NCBI GenBank assembly: GCA_936450465.1
Contig: OW388299.1
Location: 44,709,386-44,773,385 of the forward strand
DNA: 64,000 nt
Reading direction: 5' to 3'
Source of the DNA: Gibbula magus
Lineage: Eukaryota; Mollusca; Gastropoda; Trochida; Trochidae
The notes beneath the pieces are model-generated. The model was not told the origin of the DNA, did not search any database, and saw only the letters and a program-made list of their open reading frames with translations. Shown here one piece after another: positions 21,086 through 34,911 of this stretch (its first letter is position 1; each line of letters starts with the position of its first letter). Position numbers and translations under genes: made by a program.

Positions 21086-23354
21086 CTTTGTCTCATGTCT
21101 GATTTTATGATGATAAACACAGAAACCTAGTTACTTTTTCTTCTCCAGTACGAAAAGCTCCAGAAAACTGAAATGTGTGTAGAGACACTTTAACCAATTG
21201 CAGATTTGATGACCCTGTGACCCCAAAGACCTTTTTTCACCTTCTTCTCAGTAACATAAATCATTCTTTTGTTATACCTCCAATAAAATATAAATATTAA
21301 TCAAGATGGGGTACATTGGGACGCTCTCAAAATATACTGGGGCACATGGGGATAGTTTTGTAAAGCGGAATGGTTTTTTTCCTTTCGTTACTTGTGTACT
21401 GTTAAATTTGTATAATAAATTGCTGCTTCGCTGTACCGTTTGTAATTCCGGTTGATGTACCGCTTGTTTATTTACATAAGTTATAAATAAATGTCATTTC
21501 CGACACACACACACAGACACACACATACACGTTATATATTTATTTAATGATTAAAATATGTGAACACATGTCACACAAAATACAACCTAAAGAATGAGCA
21601 AGACGAAAATACAAGGATATGCGTTAATATAATCACCCACTTGTAATGTTGTTCTTCTCAGTTTGTTTTATCATTTTGTAATAGATAATTGATAATGGAA
21701 ATAACTGAGAAAGCTTTACCTACACAGTAAATTAAACTTCTATAGCAGTTCCATGACAATTGTTCTTAAGCGTTTTGCTCTTTGCGTCCTTAATCCCTCA
21801 GCTTGTGTTATCTTCTCTAGTGGAGCTGTTAGTGCACACGGATTGGAACAGTTCACTTGTGTGCAGGTAAGCGTATCGCTGTCACAACTCAAACTGTAGC
21901 TATTAATCCCCGTAGGCATTTGTCACTGTAGGCGTTATTACACCTAACCTCCCAACCTACCCCGGTAGCATTGTCTCAACCATTGTCCCAACCTGCCCCA
22001 TTGACCCCCAAGGTGATAACATGCCTCCATATTGGTTAATTGAAATAACATGTCAAGTAATTACTTGTTACAACTCAGCATAATGATGAAATTTCCAGAA
22101 CAATGGGTTTAACCAGGGTTGCTTACTTCATTAGATCATACTTACTGAGATGCCAAACCATTGAAAAACCGTTATTGCTTGCCAGTGTTTGAACTACATC
22201 ATATTTAGTCATCAGCATCAGATGCCACATGGTAAATGATGGTACTTCTTGGGATATAAACAGTTTCTTCCTCCTTACTTGGAATCAATAGATATATATA
22301 TGATGTCCTAACCTACCCCGTGTCCCAACCTGCCCCGGTCTCCCCTATACATCTAACTCCAAAAGTCTTATTTAATAAGCCCATATTTGGCTATGAGATG
22401 TAAAATAATGGATTTCTTAGAGTGTCATAGGGCTATACACTCGTTATTTTTTCAAAAACACTGAATAAGAATAACGTTTTGATTAAGGAATAATGTTTTC
22501 AATGGTGAGGACGAACACCTTTTTCCTATCAAGTAGTGAAATCGGAAAATTTTCACTTCAATAAACTCAAGCCAGCATGTGATAAAAACTTTTTTTCTCA
22601 ACTATTCTCTGACATTTGTTTGCGAAATTGTAATTTGAATGAATTGAATGAAATTTTGGCATACAAACTAACTTTGATTGCTTGGCCTCCATATATATGT
22701 ATATATACAATATACACATTACTTACTTAATTTGGAGATTTTACAAGCACTTCAGCAGAGCTTATATCGACCTGTCTCTGCTTCAATATAACGCTAGTCC
22801 GCGAGACATACTCTTTATAACGCATAATTTGGGAATCAAACATTATAAAATGTAAATTTTGACATTTGACAGTTATAATTTTTTTTAAAAAAACACTACT
22901 CGATAAGCGCTTACATTTATGTTTTACGGTATCTAAGTTAGATAAAACACACTACTTCGGTTATGCTTGGGATTGAAAACCCTCGTTAAGAAAGCTTCGG
23001 GGAAGTAAGACCTCAAGCTTCGCGTTTTATCCTACACATAAAGTGTCAAGATTAGGAAAAAGGTTGGGTGAATTTGAATTTGAGCCAAAATGGAGGGGAG
23101 TGCAATTTTGAATATTTGGGATGAATTCCAGTCCCTAAGAAACTTGATCAGCGATAAATTCAAATACAACAACATTTTTTCTACCTTACAACTTAAATTG
23201 CATGATTAAATATAATTTAGTTAAGTTGAAGGATATGTATTCAAACAATTTCACAACACGTCGTGTAGGCTCACGATAAAGAAGTCGTTATCCGAAACTT
23301 ATCCAACTTTTATAAACGTGACAGTGGTTCCAGGGTGTATGTTTTCTTTAAATT
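21086..23354. other. Intergenic, no gene recognised
   Basis: Holds a short ACAC tract (about 21507-21530) and CCTACCCCG / CCAACCTGCCCC words repeated near 21960-22010 and 22310-22345, with GGGGTACATTGGGA-type words near 21305, possibly pieces of one decayed repeat. A splice-like TCTCTAG...GTGCAGGTAAGC pattern at about 21815-21870 was considered as an exon but not supported. Confidence 0.35.
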
Positions 23355-23450
23355 GGTGAGGTAAGTTGGGGTTTAAGTTGCCATTCTCTGGCGGGATTCG
23401 AACCCCAGACCTCTTGATCCAAAGTCGAAGCACTACGTTATCCCGCCCCC
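23355..23450 (-). mobile_element. SINE with large internal deletion, 96 bp
   Basis: Reverse strand. It has the tRNA head including box B (GGATTCGAACCCC on the + strand) and the 3' tail, but the roughly 200-bp body is missing. A 10-bp target duplication TCTTTAAATT flanks it (23345-23354, 23451-23460), so it inserted in this short form or lost its middle afterwards. Confidence 0.8.
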
Positions 23451-23460
23451 TCTTTAAATT

Positions 23461-24652
23461 TAGTCAAGAATGACTCATTGAGTTTGAATCCTAAATCATT
23501 TGCACCTGAAGCCCACAAATGGCTGAACATCCCCAACTATAAAGCTAACATTGAATGTATCTGCAATGTATTCTACAAACGATTAAATGTCTTTAATTCA
23601 AGCTTTATAAAATCATCAAAGTTTAAAAAATCAAAATATTGGTTTATATTCTACTGACAAGTAACTATTTAAGCAAATATAAGCAAACATTTACATTCTT
23701 GATGCGCCGAATACATTTTGTAAAACAACTGGTCGAACTAAGTTAACGGAGAAAGACTTTTGAAAATCATCTTTTTTTGTGACAGTTGCTGTTTCTTTAT
23801 TGTTGTACATGCAAATGATATTTTAATGTGAAAATAAAGATAACCTATTTCTCATATAAATGAATAAATGCCAAATCCGGTTCAGGGCCTATATTTTAGA
23901 AGTTCTTTTAGCGCAAAGACAGTCTAATTAATAACCATTGCATTCGAACCGCCCAACAACTAGCTTAGAGCTAAGAGATGTTCGACAATCTAGGCCCCGA
24001 TAGTTCGAGAGGACACTGTGACAAACGCTGCTCCACTTACATCGACACATTATTATTTTTTAATTGACAGTTTGAATTTCCAGAATCGTTGAATTACATA
24101 GAAAACACGTAACATCGACACATTTTAAGCCTGAGAAAAATAGTGCATTTAGTGCTTATTTGGAATGGATAGGGAGGGTAAGGTCGCCATATTGGTTTTT
24201 TTGGCATTATGTAAAATGAAAACACGCTATATTTTACCAAATTTTGCAACTTTAATAACTAAAGACATACACTGATAGAGTATTCACATAGTAATACATA
24301 ACATGTCATAAAACTAACAAACAATTTGCTGTTGTGCTGTAGCGAAGTTTTCCCCACTCGCAGCGCCGATGAAAGGCTTCAGTGTTCATTGTTTTAATTT
24401 TCAACAAATGTGCGCTTGTGTTTATCAAGTTGTGAAATATAATGTCCTCAAAATGTTACCTTCATTAATATCTTTCAATTTCACTGTTTTTTAATCATGT
24501 ATTAATAGCATATATGTGTAAAGAGGAATATCCTCTTGAATTTCGTTTCCACAAAACATACCCCGATAGAACCCTCCTTTTAAGTTGAATCAATGTCGGT
24601 CGAGTGTCTCCGCATAGCGCATCAAATCTACAAATTAACAACCATAAACGCT
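23461..24652. other. Intergenic, no gene recognised
   Basis: AT-rich sequence without convincing ORFs, repeats or RNA genes. The phrase CATACCCCGATAGAACCCTC at about 24557 recurs in the tandem duplication (about 38130 and 43390), so part of it is repeat-derived. Confidence 0.35.
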
Positions 24653-24656
24653 CTAA

Positions 24657-25009
24657 AGGGGCAGTAGCACTTTTTTTTGCAAAATTAATTTTTTCAAATT
24701 ACCCATTTATAATGATAGTATGTGCCATTTAAATTTACTTTAGAGGGTAAAACATCTTATTACACAAACCAATTATCCGTAGTGGCAATAACGGTGATGC
24801 TGATGCGTATAAAGCATATATAATTGCATTGCGGCCATTTTATTGTGAACACATTTTATTTTTTTGGAATGACAAAAACGATTCCAATGGGTTTACTGAG
24901 CCATGTACACTCATTTTAGCCTTTTCGAAAAGAGAAAGGTGTTGTACGATTGGTGAAATTAATTAATTTCATCGACTCTTTTCAGCAAAAAAAACGTGCT
25001 ACTGCCCCT
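24657..25009. mobile_element. MITE, TTAA family, 353 bp
   Basis: Starts AGGGGCAGTAGCAC and ends CGTGCTACTGCCCCT. Right target TTAA at 25010-25013; left target reads CTAA (one change). Clearly homologous along its length to 19101-19456. Confidence 0.85.
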
Positions 25010-25299
25010 TTAAAGAATAAAGCGTGATCTTTTTACGTGAGCCTGCTATATTGATAGTAAAGACAATGATCATGAGGTGCACATACAATAACAACAGGAG
25101 TTGATATAATGTTTGTATATCCTGTCCTAAATCTTTACGGAAAAGTAACGTCTTTTAGGCATTTAGAAGTTGGTTATGGATGACTGACAAACGAGTTCAT
25201 TGGAGGAACAACTTTTTTTTATATAAAAGTGCGAGTTTTCGGTGAAGATGCTACCTTCGAATTTATTAGCTTGACAACAGTGTCAACATCGACACCGAA

Positions 25300-25716
25300 A
25301 TGTCGCACCCTTTCAATGAAGAAGTTTTGAATCCGTAGAGCTTGTTTCTCACTTCAGGAGAATTAATAGTGTTTGAAATGACCGCCCGTCTTTCAAGCGC
25401 TATTTCAACAAAACAAGCCCTGGTAATAATAACCCGTTTCTTTTATTTTGTCTACGTATTTTGTCTGTCTTATATCACGCAGAGGGAGCTACAAACCAAC
25501 CGGGGCAAGTTCACACTGGGAGCGCTTCAATGAGCTCAGTCACGCCTGACTAACTACCGGTTTGACACACTTGACACGGGCAAGGGTGTATACTTGCTCC
25601 CTCGCTTTTCACAGTATTTGGCCCTGAAACGCTGCGAGTGACCACGCGTGGATTTACCGGTTATTATTCTTGAGAAGAGGTCTTGGTCATCTTTTTAAGG
25701 CCATATCTCATTTAAC
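25300..25716 (+). promoter_or_regulatory. Putative promoter and 5' UTR of SLC7 gene
   Basis: Precedes the proposed SLC7 start codon. It is less AT-rich than its surroundings from about 25490 (CGCAGAGGGAG, GCGAGTGACCACGCGTGG). A splice-acceptor-like TATATCACGCAG at about 25480 could precede a second 5' UTR exon. All inferred. Confidence 0.3.
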
Positions 25717-25732
25717 ATGGATGATCAACAAG
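25717..25732 (+). CDS. Proposed first coding exon of SLC7 gene
   Basis: ATGGATGATCAACAAG then GTAGGAAG. It encodes MDDQQ with phase 1, exactly what the exon at 56526 needs (G + AT gives D), yielding [16 protein letters not shown]. An acidic, polar N-terminus before a basic segment fits SLC7 light chains. The link across 30.8 kb is inference. Confidence 0.45.
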
Positions 25733-28700
25733 GTAGGAAGTTTTTTTTTAAATTTAATTTTAAGATGATTGTTGCTTTGGAATGTTGATATCTCGTAGGT
25801 GGGGTTTCATACAACGATACAGGTTTGCAGTCAATCAGGTGTGAAGGCTTGCCAAGCGTGTCTTACCGATGGCCTCTGTATTGTGTTCAGTGATTTGGTC
25901 ATCAACTTCTGTTTGCGTGAGATTATAATGGGTTTATAATCTATAAACCTTTTGGGGCAGAAATGAAAATGTTTTGAAAATGAACAAGCCAAACAACGAT
26001 GTTTGTGTATATGTGTGTTATTCAGTGACTTTCTTATATTCTATTAACGCGTCACTGTAACGCTTTTGTATGTCACAAAACCTTTTTAAAATTCTGCAAG
26101 ATGAAGAGGTTGTACAACGAGACAAACAAAGATGCTTTTGGTAACGGTTTTTGTAATGCGTATAATGCATGGTTGGGTTCATAGTTACGAAACGCTTTTT
26201 ACAAGCCCGGGTCTCTTCCCTTAAAAAACGAGGGGTGATCGAATGTCAGTAAGGTTCGGTATCACTAGTCCAGTTTGGTTATTCAGCTTTTTTCCCTTCG
26301 ATGCACAGGTACACGTCCTGTGAACAGTGAACTCGTTCGCAAAGCAACTTGGCTTAGGTTAACCCTTGCTCCCATCTTTAATTACTCTTTAACACATGAT
26401 CACCGATTATCCGTCTTTATATTTGGTGTTTTATAAAATTCCATTGGAACATTACTTTTAAGTCCAGTAAAAGCAACGCTACTACACAGGTTATGGATTC
26501 ATTTGAGAAAGGCTAAACTTTTCATCAGGCCCGACTCTCACTTGAATTTTGTCCACTCTACCATCTTATGGTAGACACATCTCAAACATCAGAATGTTTA
26601 CAGGAACACATAAGCCAGGGTATAGATGATACACATCAAATAAAGTCACAATAAAAGGTATCTAGAAATTAAGAATGCGTCTGACCATTTATGCAGACCA
26701 GTATTCTTACCCTGGGGAATGGTGCATAATCATCCAATTCCATTTACGTTTATAAAATAGTTAATCAATCTTTATTTGCACTTAAAAGGCCAGAGGCCTA
26801 TTGTACATACATGTATATACACACGATATATTAGGTAGTTGAGAGTACATTCTTTCTATGTATAAAGGCATAATATATATATACATTGACAGGTTTTCTA
26901 AATGTGTTTTACTAGAACAGGATAATAATGATGCAAATGTATGAATACTATGATGTGTAAAGTAATATTTCTTAATATACTTATTTAAAGAGTGATAAGC
27001 TAGACATACACAAAGGAAATGATATTCATCTTCAATTCAAATTGCACATTTTACAAATTCTATCTTCTCTTTTTAATCCAGTATATCTTCCTGTTTCTAT
27101 CTGTAAATCATGACATGAGCAACGAAATTTTGTAAGGGAGAGTGTATATTTCCGAACATTTAACGAGGATAAATAACTTTCATTATATATGGATTGTTTA
27201 AACATTATGTAATAAAAACATTTATTTGATACAGATAAGAGGTTAAGCCAGTCTTGCAAATATACAAAATAATTGTTAGTACTCTAATGTGTATCCAATG
27301 ATGTTAATAGAGCATACCCGAGTATCAAGCTGTAAAATGTCACCTCGCTCTTATGACAGCAATATCTTGCAAGTCTTTTGTTATTCAGACGGTTTTGAAT
27401 TTGTGAACATCAAGCCTTTTATGTGGTACATATACACCCACTAGCGTCGACCTCGAAACGCGTTGTTGGTGATCTCATTTGAGTCCATTTATAATCCTAA
27501 TGTATATCACTCAAATAAAATTTCATACAGCAACATTTCCATGTTACAAGCATTTTGTCATCCAGACTGTTTTGAATTCAAGCACGTTTGGCCAGCTCCG
27601 TATAAGCATATAAACACAATCTACATTCAAGCAGTGCGTTAACCCACTGTACCCATTGTAGACTGTGTGCATGGCTTTTATCATATTTTTCACATTTATA
27701 CATATTCTTTATTTGGACATCAAAGGCAGTCATGTCATAAGGTAACTAGAAATTAAAAATGTGTCCGAAAATTTTATGCAGACTCATTGTTATTATAGAG
27801 GTTTTGGAATGTTAAAATTTCTGGCCATTTATGTTGAACATAAATCCTCTTCATGTCACATTCGGGGGGCGGGATAGCGTTCGCGTTCGGCTTCGGATCA
27901 AGAGGTCCGGGGTTCGAATCCCGCCAGGGGCACGGCAACTTTGTCTGCAGTAGAGAACTGTTCTACACGCAGTAAGGTTTGGGTGCAATGCTACCCTGAA
28001 TTTCAGCGCAGTACCACCCATGGTTCGCTAGTTTCAGCCGCTGCTCGCAGGTTTCACCGCAGGGCATAGCCACATGGCGTTGCGGGTTTTCTCCCTGCCA
28101 TAATACAGGGATAATAATCACTTTATTTCCTCCAAAATGAAGAGTTGAACACAAAAGAAATGCGACAGGAAAGTCTATATCATGTCAGGCGCCAGGAGGC
28201 TGGGGTAGAGTCAGGATACTATAGTGCTAGTCTGGATGCACAGCATACAGAGAATATGTACCGCACTGCCAGGCACGCGAACATCATCATATCTGGTTGG
28301 GACAGTCCGTAACTAGGGTCACATGACAGCAGACAGAGAGTCAGGTCTGTGTCACTCAGATTGTGGAGCTGCACGTTGAGCTCCACCGGGAACAGGTCGA
28401 TGAGGTTGCACCAGAGTTTGTCCCTCAACTCTGATACTTGATCACATTGTGTTGCAATGTGACAGATTGGATCTTTAAAGAATTTGCCACATTGGTCACA
28501 CAGTCTTAAATCATATAGCTCTCTAATTGAAACACATATTTTTATCACAAAGGCTGCTGCTTTCCTAATCGAAGGATCCGAGTGAATGACTTGCCAGGCC
28601 GGATGTATCTGCAGGTTCCTGTGAATTTGACTGAAGAGTCGGAGATCTGGATCAGAAATCAGCCTGCTTCTCCACGAGTTGTGCTCATACTCAAGTATTT

Positions 28701-31700
28701 TCGACTTGACAACAGTTTTCCACTTATCCTGACTTATAAAGCTTCCAGATGTTTTAAAGTCTGAGAGATAAGTTGCCAGCTTATACTTATTTAGTATACT
28801 GTGGACTTCTGGAATGAAACCATGAGATATTGCTGAAGCGTTGTGACTATACTGCATCAGCCGTGTGAGGAATATTTTGTGCGGTAGATAGTTCGAGTCC
28901 ATATGAATGAGGCGCTCCATGAAAAATAACTTTCTCCTATCGATATGTGAAACCAAAGTGGTGGCACCAAGTAATCCAAGACTGATATCAGTTCTACATC
29001 TTTTAGGAAGACACTGGACACGTTTGAGTACATATCGATATGCTCGTTCTAACATTGTTATTTGAGTATTTGTCAGATCACACCATAGCTCACATCCATA
29101 TAGTGCACGTGGAAGAACTATATTGTGAATTAATCTTAAACACACAATTGGGCTAACAAATTCTGCTGTGAAGCCACGTCTTATAAGCGAATGAATACTT
29201 GCTTTCATTTTTGTGCAGGAACTGAGTATATGCTCCATTGGTGAAAGAGTTTCAGTAAGAAGCATACCGACATGTCTCACACACTTGTTGTAGGGCAGTG
29301 GTTCGCTGTATAGCTTCAAAGAAGCCATTGTATTGTGGAGGTGTGATGGACTGGTGGGCCTGAAAGTCATCACTTCACTTTTTGAAGCGTTGAAGGTAAA
29401 CCGCCACTGACAGCTGTACAGTTCACAAACTCCTATCATTTCATGAAGTGATGCCTTATTTGAGCTCAACAAGGCAACATCATCAGCTTGGGCTGGTGTT
29501 CCTGTATGTAGGTCTGTGATGAATGTTCCAAGATTTCTCTTTGCTATGCGTTTAAGCATGCCATTTATGTAAAGGAGATATAGCCGAGAGGACAACACAC
29601 CCCCTTGACGAATTCCTTGCTCAAGCCCGATACTTCTTGATATTTGACCCCCTACAAGGACTCGGCAGGTCATGTTTCTGTACATACTGTCAATGATAGT
29701 CCACAATTTACCAGACACATCACTTTCGTGCAGTTTGAATAAAAGGCCAGAGTGCCACACGGTGTCAAATGCTTTTGATGTATCTAGAAATGTAGCATAA
29801 ACGGGAGATTTTCTCTCTTTGTAGTAGCTGACAGTCTCGTGGAGATTGAAAGAACAATGCAGAGCTGACAGTCCCTTTTGGTATGCCATCTGTTGTGTAC
29901 TAGGAAATCTATCTGAGTTTTGTATTCCTTCCATACGTGAGAGCAAAACCGTTTCAAAGATCTTGCATATAACAGGGCTTAAGGATATTCCACGGTATGA
30001 GTTAGGATCACGACGGGACTTATTGGCACCTTTGTAGATCGGGACGATGAGACTATCTTTCCACTGTGATGGAATACATCCACTTTTCAAGATCATATTA
30101 AAAAGTTGAGATAGGTGCTGCATCAGAACTTTCCCTCCATACTTAAAATGTTCATAAACTATTCCATCTGGTCCCCCAGCTTTGTTCATTTTCAGAGAGG
30201 AGCAAATCCTTGTAACTTCTTCGGGTGTCACAGAAGGTCCATCATAATCAGCAGTTAAATATTTGGCTCTAATCATGTTCACAGTTTGCTCAATATCTCT
30301 CTTAAACGCATTGTCAAAATGATCTTTGTCCTTATCTTTGTATATTTCTTCAAAATGGTTGGCCCAACCACTTAAGATTCCTTCAGCATCACACAGAGTT
30401 CGACCTTGAATATTTAGTGGATTTAAACTTGATTTGGTCCGAGGATTAGTTTTGTTAAAGCAGTGCCAGAAGTTGACTTGATCAATTTCCGATGTAGCTT
30501 CTATCTCTTCGAAAACTTGTGATTCAAAGACATTGAATTCTGCTCTCATCATTCGTCTAAACATGCGTTTTGCCTCTTTGTATTCTACAAAAGAAGGTAC
30601 GGCATCGCCACGTGGTCTTCCCTCGTTGATCCAGACATGACGTTTGAGTGACATCGAGTTATGAAGCTCGTTGACCGCCTTGTTCCAGTAGGGTTTAATG
30701 TGGGTCCCGCTAGCCTTAATGGGCAAAGTTTCTTTTGAAGCTTCCAGGAGGGTGGAAACTATGGTATCACAGTATTCTTCAACAGCTTGCTGACTACCTT
30801 CTTTTGGAAAGTAGACTCCCCACAGCAAATGTGATACGGCAAATGTGTAGTCAGAGATTTTCCCGGTACGTGCAGCTTTTCTCCAGGAGACATTAAGCTG
30901 AGTTGGTTGATAGGAATCTGCTGGCGCTGTATATCTAGAGCATAAGGAAAACACAATAGGTCGATGATCTGACACATTGAACAGATTATCATCAGGTATC
31001 TCGCACTTTATGACATCGTTCAGTTTACATAGCGATATAAGAACATGGTCAATCATAGTGCAGGGCCCACCTTCATATGAGCAGAAAGTCCATGTTGACC
31101 CTTGACATATATTCTGCACATTTAGAGACAAAAGGTTACATCTGTCCATCATTTTCTGTAACTTCTGTGAGCGGCTACAGTATGTGTTTAGTTGAGATCG
31201 TGGACCGTTCAGTTTAGTGTTCATATCTCCCATTATGATTACTTCTCCTTGTGCTGCATATGAGGCATAAATATCTTCAATAATACTTAATGATGCATCA
31301 AAGTGTTCACTGGATCTCGTTACTGCAGGCATATACACGCTGAATATTGATAAGGGTTGTTCACCTGGGAGATGTAACTCAATGCCCACAATAAAATCAT
31401 AATCAGTCTCGATCTCGATCACATTATTTGCGATTTGCTTTGAAACCATAACTGCTACACCGCCTCTGTTCACACTCCTCTCAGGCGGGCTGATGAAAGC
31501 ATCCCCATAGCACTTTACAAATACAGCGTACTTGCCACTAAGATTTGTTAACACAGATTGATTGTGGGGTCCGAGATGATGTTCACAGAGACAACACACA
31601 TCAATATTGTAATGTTCCAAACATGATATTAAATAGGGCACGCTTGTAGATATGCCACGACAGTTCCAAGTCATAATATTCATGTGATTATCGGTGTTTA

Positions 31701-33941
31701 TTATTTTGCGAACTTCGAGGTACCCACTTTCTTATTATCAAACCATAGGGCCAGAATTTTGGATCTCCTACGTCATTCCTACATGAGAAGGGTACATTGA
31801 TTTGGGCTGATAGTGAAGTGCGGGATTTTGAGTGAAACAGACTAATCATTTTACATCTCACTCCATTTTCTTCAAGATATTGCCTTATTTCTTGTTCTTT
31901 ACATTCCAGGTGTATCCTTCCTACATAGAATCTTGCAACTCTGTGTCTCGGTTCGGCTGCGCGAAGCGTAGATTTTTCATTCATATCCACTTTTCTTGCT
32001 TCATTACCAGTGTTAGTAACTGTTACTCTTACGTTTGTCTTCTTGTTGCGTCTTTCTACTCGAGTCCAGGTTTCACCATACTCAGTCTCATTGAGATTGT
32101 CCCTCACATCATTCATACCATAACTTTGATCATTGTCATTTGAGTGTCTCCTGATATTCAAGTCATCTGATTCTTGATCAATATGACTTGTGTTATGATC
32201 TAAAATGACGTCATTATCATCACTCGTGACGTCTGCATAGTGCAGCTCTATCCCGTTATCAAATGATATACCTTCATCACTTATGAGATTGTTCATGATA
32301 ACATTTCCAGTATGTTTGCTATTATTTGTCACACGTTTGGTAACCTTCAAAGACTGTGAATCATTTCTAATTGAACCATTGTTAGGGACACATTGACTAC
32401 CGTTTCTTGTCACGGGGTTTTGTCTCAAGTTTGAATTGCCTGTTGATACATGCACTTCATGCCCTGACACTACACAATCAGACACCCCAGTACTCTAATG
32501 TGTATCCAATGATGTTAATAGAGCATACCCGAGTATCAAGCTGTAAAATGTCACCTCGCTCTTATGACAGCAATATCTTGCAAGTCTTTTGTTATTCAGA
32601 CGGTTTTGAATTTGTGAACATCAAGCCTTTTATGTGGTACATATACACCCACTAGCGTCGACCTCGAAACGCGTTGTTGGTGATCTCATTTGAGTCCATT
32701 TATAATCCTAATGTATATCACTCAAATAAAATTTCATACAGCAACATTTCCATGTTACAAGCATTTTGTCATCCAGACTGTTTTGAATTCAAGCACGTTT
32801 GGCCAGCTCCGTATAAGCATATAAACACAATCTACATTCAAGCAGTGCGTTAACCCACTGTACCCATTGTAGACTGTGTGCATGGCTTTTATCATATTTT
32901 TCACATTTATACATATTCTTTATTTGGACATCAAAGGCAGTCATGTCATAAGGTAACTAGAAATTAAAAATGTGTCCGAAAATTTTATGCAGACTCATTG
33001 TTATTATAGAGGTTTTGGAATGTTAAAATTTCTGGCCATTTATGTTGAACATAAATCCTCTTCATGTCACATTCGGGGGGCGGGATAGCGTTCGCGTTCG
33101 GCTTCGGATCAAGAGGTCCGGGGTTCGAATCCCGCCAGGGGCACGGCAACTTTGTCTGCAGTAGAGAACTGTTCTACACGCAGTAAGGTTTGGGTGCAAT
33201 GCTACCCTGAATTTCAGCGCAGTACCACCCATGGTTCGCTAGTTTCAGCCGCTGCTCGCAGGTTTCACCGCAGGGCATAGCCACATGGCGTTGCGGGTTT
33301 TCTCCCTGCCATAATACAGGGATATATACCGCGATATAAGTGAAATACTCTTGAAAGCGGTGTTAAACCCCAACTCACCTCACCTCACCTCATGTCACAT
33401 TCAGTTTATGCTTGATCTAAATACACTGCATATCTACCTTCATCTATATATACGCAGTATATGTGTAACTACACCAGACTATGTAAATAACATAGTTTGG
33501 ATGGACTAGCCCATGATGTAGATACACACCTTCCGTAATCTATTGGTAGTTTTTATACGCAGTCTATGTTTGTTTTCACCTTTGTAGGTAAAGACCCATT
33601 CACACGTTACGACCTGTAGTAACAACTTGTTATCAATCTGCATTTATAATGACAAGTTGGTACAACTCTGCAATTGTCTCATGATGTAAGTCACGTGAGA
33701 ACGGACGTAAATCGATACCACCTAAGACATTATATCATATGTTGTCTCTGAAATTGAATTATCTGAAAGTATTGTTTGTTAACAAAAGAATGCGTTTTAA
33801 GAAATATGTATTTCTGACGTTTGGTTCTTACGTGAAGAAAAGGTACATATAGATATACATACTACATATAGTTTGCATATTTTCTTGTAACATACATAGG
33901 TATTTTTATATATATATCTGCCTCTGTGTGTGTGTGTGTGT

Positions 33942-34039
<98 letters not shown>

Positions 34040-34821
34040 NNNNNNNNNNNNNNNNNNNNNNNNNNNNNNNNNNNNNNNNNNNNNNNNNNNNNNNNNNNNN
34101 NNNNNNNNNNNNNNNNNNNNNNNNNNNNNNNNNNNNNNNNNNNNNNNNNNNNNNNNNNNNNNNNNNNNNNNNNNNNNNNNNNNNNNNNNNNNNNNNNNNN
34201 NNNNNNNNNNNNNNNNNNNNNNNNNNNNNNNNNNNNNNNAAAGGTGTGAAAGTGAATGTCATGAAATACCAAGTATAGTAAGTAAATATTATGAGTCACA
34301 GTGACCTGCAAGAGGTAGCCGCCTTGTGACCAGACAGAACAAACAGTCCATCCTTACCTCTATATACGATCCATCAACCATCACTATTCACGTAATTTTG
34401 GCCGAGGGCCATTGTATTACAACTGAGTACATTCTTCAATGTTGGGGTCATTGTGTGAACTTGCTTAGCTGCAGGCTTATTGTTAAAGCTATACTTATAT
34501 CCTTGTTTTGTGAAACTACTGTGAATTTCATTTCAACCGAAATCGCTATTAACAATTTCATTAGAGGGGTGTCCGATTAAATAGCTTCTTGTTTAATAAG
34601 GAAATTATTACGACCACACAATATGTCGGTTTAGAAGGTTGGATGGGAGAGCGTTTCTTGTTTAATAAGGACAGTCTTTTGATCAAAAAGTGTTGGTATA
34701 GGGAGAGTTCGGAAGAGAAAGTGTTTCTCATTTAATAAGGAGATTATTGCGACCAAATAATGGGTCTGTTTAGAGGGTGACGACCGAGGATAGTATTTTC
34801 TCCAATTTATAAACCGTAACC

Positions 34822-34911
<90 letters not shown>

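Larger units (their letters stand above)
28114..32488 (-). mobile_element. Non-LTR retrotransposon (LINE), nearly complete
   Basis: A 4.4-kb LINE on the minus strand with ORF1 (31688-32485) and an intact ORF2 (28219-31683) separated by 4 nt. The 3' end is on the left (28114), about 105 bp after the ORF2 stop. The 5' end (32488) falls inside the ORF1 open frame, so the copy is slightly 5' truncated. It inserted into a SINE and is flanked by 836-bp direct repeats. Architecture (EEP endonuclease, RT, C-terminal zinc knuckle, no RNase H seen) fits a CR1/Jockey-type LINE; exact clade not assigned. Confidence 0.9.

Noticed and set aside
21815..21870. Small exon (TCTCTAG ... GTGCAG|GTAAGC)
   Set aside because: Splice-like ends only; no coding similarity and no link to either gene could be shown.
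30759..30992. Short antisense frames within the LINE
   Set aside because: Shadows of the intact ORF2 in other frames.
33075..33150. tRNA gene (also at 7349, 46628, 27864)
   Set aside because: Only the box A and B part of SINE heads; no full cloverleaf followed by a terminator, and repeated in every SINE copy.
27278..33324. LTR retrotransposon with 836-bp LTRs
   Set aside because: The interior is a non-LTR LINE in minus orientation with endonuclease plus RT and no gag, protease, integrase or primer-binding site; repeat ends are not TG...CA.
33862..34311. RERERE / SLSLSL frames across the gap
   Set aside because: Microsatellite plus N; no coding evidence.
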